A stretch of 64,000 nucleotides of DNA. Origin: Candidatus Ozemibacter sibiricus. GTDB lineage: Bacteria; Muiribacteriota; Ozemobacteria; Ozemobacterales; Ozemobacteraceae. A program made the translations under genes and the position numbers. The notes below the pieces were generated by a model. That model was not told where the DNA came from, searched no databases, and saw only the letters and a program-made list of their open reading frames with translations. Shown piece after piece: positions 1 through 8,460 of this stretch. Location: positions 62,001 to 126,000 of the forward strand of contig QOQW01000015.1 in assembly GCA_003327425.1 (NCBI GenBank), read 5' to 3'. How positions within the stretch are numbered: position 1 is the first letter of the stretch; each line of letters starts with the position of its first letter.

Positions 1-1805
1 GCACCATGGCCTATCTGCAGTTCGAAGCCCTGGGCGTGCCGCGGGTCCGCACCGAACTCTCCGTCAGCTATGTCGACCACAACACCTTGCAGGAAGATTT
101 CAAGAATCCCGACGACCACAACTTCCTGCGCACCATCGCCGCCCGCTACGGCCTGGTCTTCTCCCGCCCTGGCAATGGCATTTGTCATCAGGTGCATCTC
201 GAACGCTTCGCCCGCCCCGGCCGCACGCTCATCGGGTCGGACAGCCACACGCCGACCGCCGGCGGCATCGGCTCGCTGGCCATCGGCGCCGGAGGACTCG
301 ACGTGGCCATGTGCATGGCCGGCCACCCCTTCACCCTCAAGATGCCCAAGGTGGTCAAGGTCTATCTGACCGGCGCCCTGCCCCCCTGGGTCACGGCCAA
401 AGACGTGATCCTCGAGGTGCTGCGCCGGGAAACGGTCAAGGGCGGCGTCGGCTACGTCTACGAGTACTGCGGCCCCGGGGTCGAGACCCTGAGCGTGCCG
501 GAACGCGCCACCATCACCAACATGGGCGCCGAACTGGGGGCCACCACTTCGATCTTCCCCAGCGATGCCATCACCCGCAAATTCCTCAAAGCCCAGGACC
601 GCGAGGACCAATGGGAGAAACTGGCGGCCGACGAGGGCGCCACCTACGATCGCGAGATCCACATCGAGCTCGACAAGCTCGAACCGCTGGCGGCCACGCC
701 GCACATGCCCGATCTCGTCGTTCCCGTCCGCGAACTCGAAGGGAAGCCGGTCGACCAGGTGGCCATCGGCTCCTGCACCAACTCCAGCTACGTCGACATG
801 GCCCGTGTCGCCATGATCCTGCGCGGGCGCACCGTCCATCCCCGCCTGTCGCTCGGCATCTCCCCCGGCTCGCGGCAGGTGCTGGCCATGCTCGCCGAGA
901 AGGGCTACCTGGCTGACATGATCGGCGCCGGCGCCCGCCTGCTCGAGAGCGCCTGCGGCCCGTGCATCGGTCAGGGCTTCGCCCCGCCGACCAACGGCGT
1001 GTCGGTCCGCACCTTCAACCGCAACTTCGAAGGCCGCTCCGGCACCGCGACCGCCGGCATCTACCTGGTCAGCCCCGAAGTGGCCGCCGTCGCTGCCATC
1101 GAAGGGAAGTTCACCGATCCGCGCAAGTTCGGGGAATACCCCAAGGTGACCATGCCCAAGAGCTTCAAGATCGACGACAGCATGTTCATCTTCCCGCCGA
1201 AGGATGGCAGCAAGGTCGAGATCCTGCGCGGGCCCAACATCGCCCCGCTGCCGGTCAAGGGAGAACTCGAACCCAGCCTGAAAGGCGTCGTCCTGATCAA
1301 GGTCGGCGACAACATCACCACCGACCACATCATGCCCGCCGGCAAATACCTGCCCCTGCGCTCGAACGTGCCCGAATACGCCAAGCACGTCTTCGAGGGC
1401 ATCGACAAGGAATTCGCCGCCCGCGCCAAGGCCAAGCAGGGCGGGTTCATCATCGGCGGCGAGAACTACGGCCAGGGCAGCTCTCGCGAGCATGCCGCCC
1501 TCTGCCCCATGTATCTGGGTGTCAAGGCCGTGATCGTGAAGAGCTTCGCCCGCATCCATCTGGCCAACCTGGTGAACTTCGGGATCGTCCCCCTGACCTT
1601 CCAGAACCCCGCCGACTACGACAAGATCGACCTCAACGACGAACTGCACATCGATGTCTCAGATCTGTCCAAGCCGCTGGTGCTCGACAACTGGACGAAA
1701 GGCCTCAAGATTCCCGTCGCGCATCAATTGAGCGAACGCGACATCGAGATTCTCAAAGCCGGCGGCCAGCTGTCCCTGGCCAAGAAGCAGGCGGCTGGCG
1801 GCTGA
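1..1805 (+). CDS. acnA: Aconitate hydratase, 5'-truncated by window edge
   Basis: Interconverts citrate and isocitrate through cis-aconitate in the cytosolic TCA cycle, using a [4Fe-4S] cluster. The reading frame is open from base 3, and the ATG at base 6 is internal: the first visible residues (AYLQFEALGVPRVRTELSVS) match a segment that normally lies about 40 residues into bacterial aconitases of the roughly 640-aa type, so only the extreme N-terminus is missing. Cluster ligands are seen as GSCTNSS and CGPCIGQG, and the swivel-domain active-site loop as GQGSSREHAAL near residue 490 of the visible part. The length and motifs are normal for an active enzyme. No co-transcribed neighbour is evident; the next gene starts 123 bases downstream with its own ribosome binding site. 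Family assignment is firm; the exact paralogue name is inference. Confidence 0.95.
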   Translation, partial: TMAYLQFEALGVPRVRTELSVSYVDHNTLQEDFKNPDDHNFLRTIAARYGLVFSRPGNGICHQVHLERFARPGRTLIGSDSHTPTAGGIGSLAIGAGGLDVAMCMAGHPFTLKMPKVVKVYLTGALPPWVTAKDVILEVLRRETVKGGVGYVYEYCGPGVETLSVPERATITNMGAELGATTSIFPSDAITRKFLKAQDREDQWEKLAADEGATYDREIHIELDKLEPLAATPHMPDLVVPVRELEGKPVDQVAIGSCTNSSYVDMARVAMILRGRTVHPRLSLGISPGSRQVLAMLAEKGYLADMIGAGARLLESACGPCIGQGFAPPTNGVSVRTFNRNFEGRSGTATAGIYLVSPEVAAVAAIEGKFTDPRKFGEYPKVTMPKSFKIDDSMFIFPPKDGSKVEILRGPNIAPLPVKGELEPSLKGVVLIKVGDNITTDHIMPAGKYLPLRSNVPEYAKHVFEGIDKEFAARAKAKQGGFIIGGENYGQGSSREHAALCPMYLGVKAVIVKSFARIHLANLVNFGIVPLTFQNPADYDKIDLNDELHIDVSDLSKPLVLDNWTKGLKIPVAHQLSERDIEILKAGGQLSLAKKQAAGG

Positions 1806-1928
1806 TCCTGATCGTTCCCGCGGCGCCGGTCGTAGGGCGCTCCCTCGACCGGCGGCCGCTTCGCGCTCCAGGTCCGCGCCCGGGAGCCTGCCGCCAGGCA
1901 GGCTCCCGTTCATGAAAGGACGAACGTC

Positions 1929-2741
1929 ATGTTGCTTCGTACCCCTCTCAGCGCCACGCTTCCCGAAGGCTGGCTGACCTGGGATTCCAGCCACCAGGGC
2001 TTCCTCCCCATTTCCTTCGCGGAGGGCCTGAAACGCCTGACCCATGGTGGAAAACCCCGCCATGCCGGGCCGATCCCCCCGCCCGGAACGGTTCTCCCCC
2101 CCCTCCTGCCGCCCTTCGGCGGGACCAAGATCCTGGCGGTGGGTCGCAATTACCGCCCCCATGCCGCCGAGCTGGGCAACCCCGTCCCCGAAGAACCGCT
2201 CTGGTTCAGCAAACCGCCTAGCGCGCTGATCGGCCACGACGGCGTGGTGATCCTGCCCACCGATGTCGGCCAGATCGATTACGAAGGGGAACTCGCCATC
2301 GTGATCGGGGAACGATGCCGAAACGTCCGGCCCGAAGACGCGCTGAGCAAAATCGCCGGGGTCACCCTGGCCCTCGATATCACGGCCCGCACGCTCCAGA
2401 AGAAGGAAGGACAGTGGACCCGCGCCAAGGGATTCGATACCTTCTGCCCGCTGGGGCCCTGGATCGCCGCCTTCCACCCTGGATGGTTGGAAGCCGACCT
2501 CGAAACCTGGCTCAACGGCCGTCGGGTGCAGGCCGACCGCCTGACCTCGCTGATCTTCCCTGTTCCCGTGCTGATCGCCCACCTGTCGCGGGCCATGACC
2601 CTCGAACCTGGCGATGTTCTCCTGACCGGGACTCCAGCCGGCGTGGGCCCCCTGGCCCCTGGAGACCGCCTCGAGGTGAGAGCCGCCGGCCCTGGCCAGA
2701 TGCGCCTGGCCGTGACGTGTCGAGCCGAAAACGAGGTTTGA
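1929..2741 (+). CDS. Fumarylacetoacetate hydrolase (FAH) family protein
   Basis: A 270-aa member of the FAA hydrolase family, which includes acylpyruvases, 2-hydroxyhepta-dienedioate isomerases and oxaloacetate decarboxylases. Metal-binding and catalytic signatures are present: GRNYRPHAAE around residue 73, DYEGELAIVIG around residue 118 (the acidic ligands), KGFDTFCPLG around residue 155 and LLTGTPAGVGPL near residue 235. The N-terminal 60 residues form the small variable domain. The start ATG follows an AAAGGA ribosome binding site. The exact substrate cannot be read from sequence; family members cleave or decarboxylate beta-keto acids, usually with Mg2+ or Mn2+. It is preceded by aconitase, but the 123-base gap does not prove an operon. 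Confidence 0.88.
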   Translation: MLLRTPLSATLPEGWLTWDSSHQGFLPISFAEGLKRLTHGGKPRHAGPIPPPGTVLPPLLPPFGGTKILAVGRNYRPHAAELGNPVPEEPLWFSKPPSALIGHDGVVILPTDVGQIDYEGELAIVIGERCRNVRPEDALSKIAGVTLALDITARTLQKKEGQWTRAKGFDTFCPLGPWIAAFHPGWLEADLETWLNGRRVQADRLTSLIFPVPVLIAHLSRAMTLEPGDVLLTGTPAGVGPLAPGDRLEVRAAGPGQMRLAVTCRAENEV

Positions 2742-2800
2742 CACCATGGGACCGTCATAGTAGATTGCACGCGGTGCATATCGTTGCGAGGAGAACAGAC

Positions 2801-3988
2801 GTGAAGACCGCAGTCAAAAGCTTGTTGTTGGCGATCGCCCTCGGATCCATCCTATCGGCCGCCCTGGCGGCCAGGATGGGGGTCGTCAAGGGCAGTTACA
2901 TCATCGTCCGCCAGGAGGCGAATTTCGGTTCGACGGTCCTGGCCAGGAAACTCCGGGGCGAAACGTATACCATCCTTTTCGAGGAGAAGGGATGGCGGAA
3001 GGTGACCTTCAGCGATGGCCTCACCGGCTGGATCTACCCCAGTCTGATCGAACGAAAAGGGGAGGCTCCGGCTGAAGAAGACAAGCCTCCCGCCACGGCC
3101 ACCCCCGCCAGGTCCCTTTCAGCCGTCACCCCACCAGTGGCTTCCGCCCCGGCGGCCCCCAAGAAGACGCCGCCTGCCAAAGAACCCAAAGAATCCAAGG
3201 AGACCAAAGCGGCCGTCGCCCCTCCCGACAAAAAATCGCCCCCCGCTTCCACCCAGCCTGAGGCGGGTCCATCGGACGACCTCGTCGAGCCTGGCGACAA
3301 GCGCACCTCCAAGACCGCCCAGGACTATTACAACGAAGCCATCGACCTCTACGAGAAGCGACGCTATCAACAAGCGCTCGAGGCCAACCGGGAAGCCTTG
3401 AAACAAGCGCCCCGCAACGCCCAGATCCTCAACAACATGGCCAACTGCTTCTTCAAACTCAACAAGATAGAAGAGGCGATCACCCACTGGAAAAAAGCCC
3501 TGGAGGTCTCGCCCAAATCGGCCAAGATCTGCAACAACCTCGGCATCGCCTACTACCAGATGGACGAAAATGACAAAGCCATCGAGTATTACAAGAAAGC
3601 CATCCTCTTCGAGCCGCAATTCCCGGATCCCTATTACAATCTGGCCTCCGTCTACGGGTTCAAGGGGCTGTTCCAGGATGCGCTCGAATACTACCGGAAA
3701 TTCCTTGAATTCAAGCCCGATGCCACGATGCGCCAACTGACCGAGGAGCGCATCGAATACTGCCGCAAACAACTCGAAAAGAAGAAAGCTCCGGCCGGAA
3801 CCGCTGCAGGCCCAGCAACACCTGCCGGTGCGGCAGCGCCAGCCGCCGCACCGGCTCCGACCTCAGCGCCCCCCCCGTCAGCTCCAGCGGCCGCGACGCC
3901 CACCGCGCCGCCCTCGGCGACACCGGCTCCGACAACCGCCCCGGTCCCGACGCCTGCGACCGGAGCCGCCGTCGTCGCCTCGCCCTGA
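2801..3988 (+). CDS. Secreted SH3b-TPR protein with Pro/Ala-rich linkers
   Basis: A 395-aa exported protein of unknown specific role. I chose the GTG at 2801 because it follows GAGGAGA and begins a clear signal peptide (about residues 1-23, hydrophobic LLLAIALGSILSAALAA). Residues about 25-85 look like a bacterial SH3 domain (VVKGSYIIVRQEANFGSTVL then GWRKVTFSDGLTGWIYPSLI). A Lys/Pro/Ala-rich linker follows (about 90-165), then at least three TPR repeats between about residues 170 and 320 (for example AQILNNMANCFFKLNKIEEA and AKICNNLGIAYYQMDENDKA), and a roughly 65-residue Pro/Ala/Thr tail. Such proteins usually act as envelope scaffolds. The tail is low complexity and probably disordered. 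The gene converges on the minus-strand gene ending at 4088. Confidence 0.8.
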   Translation: MKTAVKSLLLAIALGSILSAALAARMGVVKGSYIIVRQEANFGSTVLARKLRGETYTILFEEKGWRKVTFSDGLTGWIYPSLIERKGEAPAEEDKPPATATPARSLSAVTPPVASAPAAPKKTPPAKEPKESKETKAAVAPPDKKSPPASTQPEAGPSDDLVEPGDKRTSKTAQDYYNEAIDLYEKRRYQQALEANREALKQAPRNAQILNNMANCFFKLNKIEEAITHWKKALEVSPKSAKICNNLGIAYYQMDENDKAIEYYKKAILFEPQFPDPYYNLASVYGFKGLFQDALEYYRKFLEFKPDATMRQLTEERIEYCRKQLEKKKAPAGTAAGPATPAGAAAPAAAPAPTSAPPPSAPAAATPTAPPSATPAPTTAPVPTPATGAAVVASP

Positions 3989-4036
3989 GAAAGCGGGCAG
4001 CCCCTCAGCGGCGCTGAAAGGGAGCTTCTTTTCGCC

Positions 4037-4090
4037 CGCCCACCCCCCGATCGGCTTCTGGCAAGCCCGCGAGGTCGGTGGGCGTTCTTA
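4037..4090 (+). terminator. Possible rho-independent terminator
   Basis: GCCCACC at 4038-4044 pairs with GGTGGGC at 4077-4083 and is followed by TTCTTATT. The loop is long (32 bases) and the site overlaps the 3' end of the convergent gene, so this is tentative. Confidence 0.35.
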
Positions 4091-5956
4091 TTGGGCCGTC
4101 TTCCGAATGAGGTAGACCGATCCGGATCTGGTGCGAACCAGCAGACCTTCGTCGGTCACCGCGAGCGCATCCTCGGCCAGTTCGCCCCCGACATGCACCC
4201 GCCACTTCTCATGGTAGCTCCGACTGTGCAGGCAGATGACCCACCCATCCTGCGTGCCGATGTACAGCAACGGATCCTCGATCACGGGATTGGTGGCGAA
4301 GATCCGACGCGGTACCTGGAGGATGGGAGAGACTTCGCGAGTGGCACTGGAGATGGCAAAGAGGGAATCTCGATAAGCCACGAACCCCGCCGTGAGGTCG
4401 AGCGGCACCGGCATGAACGGGAGGCGATTCTCCGCCACCAGGAATTTGATCTTGCCCCGCCCCCCATCGAGCTCGGCGCGAATGAGATGCCCATCGGCCG
4501 AGAGGAAGGTCACATCGCCATCGGCGAACGCGGCGGGCGTGGTCGGATGCCATTCGACGCTGCGCGCTTCATGCACCACCCCGCCGCCAGCCGGGTTGAG
4601 GGCGACGATGCTGCCTGAGGGGAACGCCGCCAGCAGGTAGCCTTTCCCCGAACTGAGGAAGGCGCGCTGTCCCTTGCCGGAATACTTGGCCTCGGAATGA
4701 TTGTATTCCCAGACCAGATCGCCGGTATCGGCCTTGAGAGCGGCGATGCGACCGTTGTTGCAGCTGAAGCAGAGCAGATCGCCCAGGCGCAGCACATAGG
4801 CCGAGAGGAGGAATTCTTCCAGGAAAAGACGGTTGAAACGGGTGGGGGAATCCACTGGTCGGGCCCAGAGAAACCTGCCTGATTTTGGAGACACGGCCCC
4901 CCAGACCCCGTAATCGAACATCACCAGGATATGGTCGGCCGACACATCAGGGCGCAGCAGGATCGGGACGACCTGCGGCGGCGGCCCGGCTTCGCCGTCG
5001 CCCGCGGCGGGCTTGGTCAGGTCAGGCAATCCTGGGAAGGTGGCGGGCCAGGGGCATTGCATCGTTTCGGTCAGCAGGTCGCGATCGAAGAAGGTCAGGC
5101 CTTTCTCGGTGGCAACAAACGGCTGAGCCACCCGGGTCCAGGTCGGCGCCGGCAGGATGGCGCCGCTCGGTCGCGACCGGAGGCAGCGACCGCCTGGTTG
5201 CTCGATGACTGAGATCTCGGCCGGATCGTAGTTCCAGACGAAACCTGGACCGAACATGCCCGCGCTGGGAATGCGGACGAGGTATTCCTCCAAGGGGTTA
5301 TAGATACTGGGAGCCTTCCAGAGGATGCGCTCGGCACCAGCCTGCCGAGCATACCAGGCACTGAAGCCGAAATGAATGCCCAGCAGCAGGATGATGGAGG
5401 TGAGATAGGCCTGACGGCGACCATCGCTCCATTCCGTTCCGAAGACGATTTCGAAGAAATATTTAACAATCAGCGAACAGAAGAAATTGAGGATGGCGGT
5501 CAGTCCCAACAAGGCTGTGAGAATGCCCGCCATCAAGATGGGGTAGGGGACATTCTTCTTCGACCAGGCGCTTTCCAGAATGGTCAAGACCTCGCGAAAA
5601 TTCTGGAGGACCGGATTCCAGAAATCGCCGAACCAGACATGGAACATCCCACCCACCAATAGGCATCCGAACAAGGTCGAATAGATGATCGAGCGCATCA
5701 GGACCTGCATCACGAGCATCAGCATGGCGATGGCCGCGATCGTCATGTAGGAATGGATGGTGAAGATCGGGAAAGTGGTGTAGGTGCCGAGCAGACGGCC
5801 CAGGAAAAAAGCCTGAACCAGGATGATCAGGGCGAAGGGCATCATGAAGAAGAAATTCTTGACGGTGCCCGGGGGTCTGGAGGGAGCATGGCCCTTGGGC
5901 CGCGGGGCGACAACAGTCTGAACCGGGTTGCTGGTGGGAATGACAACGTCTTCCAT
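4088..5956 (-). CDS. Inner-membrane protein with C-terminal PQQ-like beta-propeller
   Basis: A 622-aa protein; the ATG at 5956 follows GGAACTCACC and is preferred over upstream in-frame codons that would run into the divergent gene. Residues about 35-250 contain roughly five or six hydrophobic segments (for example FFFMMPFALIILVQAFFLG, MTIAAIAMLMLVMQVLM, LMAGILTALLGLTAILNFF, TSIILLLGIHFGFSAWYA), as in Yip1/YckC-like membrane domains. The remainder, about residues 290-620, is made of repeated beta-strand blades typical of WD40/PQQ-like propellers (GRIAALKADTGDLVWEY, GYLLAAFPSGSIVALNPAGG, LLYIGTQDGWVICLHSRSYH, GLLVRTRSGSVYLIRKT). No catalytic motif is visible, so it is more likely a sensor or assembly scaffold than a dehydrogenase. 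Transcribed divergently from the 6153 gene. Confidence 0.7.
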   Translation of the reverse strand: MEDVVIPTSNPVQTVVAPRPKGHAPSRPPGTVKNFFFMMPFALIILVQAFFLGRLLGTYTTFPIFTIHSYMTIAAIAMLMLVMQVLMRSIIYSTLFGCLLVGGMFHVWFGDFWNPVLQNFREVLTILESAWSKKNVPYPILMAGILTALLGLTAILNFFCSLIVKYFFEIVFGTEWSDGRRQAYLTSIILLLGIHFGFSAWYARQAGAERILWKAPSIYNPLEEYLVRIPSAGMFGPGFVWNYDPAEISVIEQPGGRCLRSRPSGAILPAPTWTRVAQPFVATEKGLTFFDRDLLTETMQCPWPATFPGLPDLTKPAAGDGEAGPPPQVVPILLRPDVSADHILVMFDYGVWGAVSPKSGRFLWARPVDSPTRFNRLFLEEFLLSAYVLRLGDLLCFSCNNGRIAALKADTGDLVWEYNHSEAKYSGKGQRAFLSSGKGYLLAAFPSGSIVALNPAGGGVVHEARSVEWHPTTPAAFADGDVTFLSADGHLIRAELDGGRGKIKFLVAENRLPFMPVPLDLTAGFVAYRDSLFAISSATREVSPILQVPRRIFATNPVIEDPLLYIGTQDGWVICLHSRSYHEKWRVHVGGELAEDALAVTDEGLLVRTRSGSVYLIRKTAQ

Positions 5957-6037
5957 GGTGAGTTCCCCGTTTTTCGGCAGGATTGAGCTTCGGGGACATG
6001 TATCGGCGGGATTGGCCATTTGCCTGAACGGTTCTGC

Positions 6038-6066
6038 TTGACACCCCATGATGGGAACACTAGAAT
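6038..6066 (+). promoter_or_regulatory. Sigma-70 promoter for the GAF-GGDEF gene
   Basis: TTGACA at 6038-6043 and TAGAAT at 6061-6066 with a 17-base spacer, 87 bases before the chosen start. It lies in the divergent intergenic region. Confidence 0.75.
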
Positions 6067-6152
6067 GCAATCTGAGGTGTTCCGGGCAAAACCGGCGGGA
6101 AGTTTGCGCGCGCACGTGTCCGGTCGGCTCCGGACCGGCAAGGAGGGTGTCC

Positions 6153-8153
6153 GTGGGTTCGTTGATCAAACAGATTACGCTGAAAGTGGCCAATGAACGG
6201 GATTCCGAACTGGAGGCCTGCGAAGTTCTCGACACCTTCGCGAAAAAGTGCGATTTCCTGCCGGAATCCATCGATGAGATGCGGCTGGCTTTCATCGAGG
6301 CCCTCATCAACGCCAAGGAACACGCGCCCAAGAACCTGCCGGAAGGCGGCGAGACCGACGTCCAGACCAGTTTTCTCTACGACGGCGAGAACCTGACCAT
6401 CCTGGTGCGCGATTTCGGCCAGGGGTTCAACCCCACCCAGGTCGAAAAGCCCGACATCAAAAAGAAACTGAAATCGGCCAACAAACGGGGCTGGGGCTTG
6501 ATGCTCATGGAAAAGCTGATGGATGGGGTGGAGATTTCCTCCTTCCCGCCCTCCGGTACCCTGATCAAAATGGTGAAAAAACGGATCAAGATCGATCCCC
6601 CCGAGTCTGGCGATCTGATCCGCGAGCGGAAGCGCATCGAGCGCTTGAAATACATCCTCGGCAGCTTCATCGACCTCAGTTCCTTCCTGTGCCAGAATCG
6701 CGATCTCGAGACTGGTTTGCGCTCGATGCTCCGGATCCTCCTGGGTACCCTGGGGGTGTCGCGCGGCGCCATCTACATCGTCGATGCCACTCATCATGAC
6801 GCTCTCCACTGCATCGTCGACATCAAGCTGCGGGCCAAAGAGAAGTTCCCCCAGATCCGCTTGTCGCCGGCCGATCTGGGTACCCTCTCCACCCTCGAAA
6901 ACCTCGAGGTCTCCTCGGCCATCGCTCGCCTGTGCCCCGATTTCTTCCAGACCTTCACCAAAGAAGAGGCGGAACAGGTCTACTTGCTGAAGGCCGATGC
7001 CGAAGTGCTGGGCATCCTGGTCCTGGGCGCCCGCTTCCGCCTCGAAGACAACGAAGCCTACGACGGCGACCTGTTGAGCACGCTCTCCCGCAATATCTCT
7101 TCCGCCATCAACACCTTCCGGTTGATGGAACAGTTGAAATCCGCCAACGCCGAACTCGACACCCGGGTCAAAGAGCTGAGCGCCGTGCGGGAAGCCAGCC
7201 AGAGCATCTCTTCAGAACTCGAGATCGAGAATCTGCCCTTCACCGTCGAGCGCATCTTCCAGAATGTCATGAAGATCGGGAAGTTCTCGCTCGCGTTGCA
7301 CGACCCCAGCGAGAACCGATATTCCCTCTGCCAGACCGGTCGTGACCTGCCCCAGGTGCTCGATCTGTGGTCGTCGCCGATCTCCCGGTACGTCATTCAG
7401 AAAATGACGCCCCTCTTCGTTCCTGATGTGACCCGCGAGAAACGGTTCCAGTTCCCCCGGGCCAAGAATTACCTTACCCCGTCCTTCATCGTCATTCCGG
7501 TGGTTGTACAAGAAGAAGTCCTCGGACTGGTCAACCTGACCGACCGGACCGACGGACAGGCGCTGACCGAGCGCGACTTCCATCTGGCGCAGTTGCTGTG
7601 CGCCCAGCTCGGCATCGCCCTCAAGAATGCCAACCTGTACAAGCTCGGCATCACCGATGGCCTGACCCATCTGTATACCCAGCATTACCTGAAGATGCGC
7701 CTGGCGCAAGAGATCTCGCGCCTGCGCCGGATCAAGTCCCCGCTGTCCCTCATCATCATGGACATGGACGGGTTCCGGGCCCTCAACGAGGCGCACGGCG
7801 ATTTCGTCGGCGATCAGGTGCTGTCGAAGGTCTCGAACATCATCAAACGCCAGATCCGGTTCAACGACATTCCGTGCCGGTGCGGGGGCGAAAAATTCGC
7901 CATCATCCTTCCCGACACCAATCTGAAAGGGGCGGTGATCGCTGCCGAGAAGCTCCGCACCGCGATCGAGACCAACAAGATCCTGCATCAGGCCACCGAA
8001 TTGAAAGTCACTGCCAGCTTCGGCGTCGCGGCGTTCGACATCAACATGAGCCTCGAACAATTCCTCGATGCCGCCGAACGACAGCTGCGCGAGGCCAAGG
8101 CCAAGGGCGGCAACATGGTCTGGGGCCTCACCGAAGGCGACGAGGCGAAGTAA
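6153..8153 (+). CDS. HATPase-GAF-GAF-GGDEF signalling protein
   Basis: A 666-aa cytosolic signalling protein. I chose the GTG at 6153, six bases after AAGGAGG. Residues about 5-130 resemble an RsbW-type anti-sigma/histidine-kinase ATPase (EALINAKEHAPKNLPEGG as N box, VRDFGQGFNP as G1 box, RGWGLMLMEKLMDGV as G2 box). Two GAF-like regions follow (about 170-320 and 345-490), then a GGDEF domain (about 500-660) with ITDGLTHLYTQHYL and RCGGEKFAIILP. The signature reads GGEKF rather than GG(D/E)EF, so the metal-binding acidic residue is replaced by Lys and cyclase activity is doubtful. No TM segment or His-phosphotransfer box is seen. An N-terminal RsbW-like ATPase on a GGDEF protein is an uncommon order. 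Transcribed from the TTGACA/TAGAAT promoter. Confidence 0.8.
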   Translation: MGSLIKQITLKVANERDSELEACEVLDTFAKKCDFLPESIDEMRLAFIEALINAKEHAPKNLPEGGETDVQTSFLYDGENLTILVRDFGQGFNPTQVEKPDIKKKLKSANKRGWGLMLMEKLMDGVEISSFPPSGTLIKMVKKRIKIDPPESGDLIRERKRIERLKYILGSFIDLSSFLCQNRDLETGLRSMLRILLGTLGVSRGAIYIVDATHHDALHCIVDIKLRAKEKFPQIRLSPADLGTLSTLENLEVSSAIARLCPDFFQTFTKEEAEQVYLLKADAEVLGILVLGARFRLEDNEAYDGDLLSTLSRNISSAINTFRLMEQLKSANAELDTRVKELSAVREASQSISSELEIENLPFTVERIFQNVMKIGKFSLALHDPSENRYSLCQTGRDLPQVLDLWSSPISRYVIQKMTPLFVPDVTREKRFQFPRAKNYLTPSFIVIPVVVQEEVLGLVNLTDRTDGQALTERDFHLAQLLCAQLGIALKNANLYKLGITDGLTHLYTQHYLKMRLAQEISRLRRIKSPLSLIIMDMDGFRALNEAHGDFVGDQVLSKVSNIIKRQIRFNDIPCRCGGEKFAIILPDTNLKGAVIAAEKLRTAIETNKILHQATELKVTASFGVAAFDINMSLEQFLDAAERQLREAKAKGGNMVWGLTEGDEAK

Positions 8154-8299
8154 GGCACCCACCAAGGCGCCGCTTCCACCCTCTCCGCACCACCACCATC
8201 CCCGCGCCACCTGCCAGGACCGGGCCTGCCATGGCGGGGAGCAGAACGGCCTCCACCACGGGGGAACATCTCGGAGAACGGCCTGAGCCTGCGGGGAAA

Positions 8300-8337
8300 G
8301 CCGCCAGGGGCGACGGCAACCCTGGGGCGGCCTTTTT
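8300..8337 (+). terminator. Rho-independent terminator in the convergent gap
   Basis: GCCGCCAGGG pairs with CCCTGGGGCGGC (two-base bulge) and is followed by CTTTTTC. It ends the 6153 gene; on the other strand the same hairpin is followed by a short T run and may also serve the 8461 gene. The remaining 8154-8460 gap shows no supported gene. Confidence 0.65.
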
Positions 8338-8460
8338 CAGAAATTCGGAAATTCTGAAATGGGGGGCTGGTCGGTGTTCGTCCGTGCTGGCCGTCCGTGC
8401 TGGCTGGGGCGCCACCCGTTGCCGGGCCGGCGAACGAGGCCGGCGGGGATGGCGACCCGC

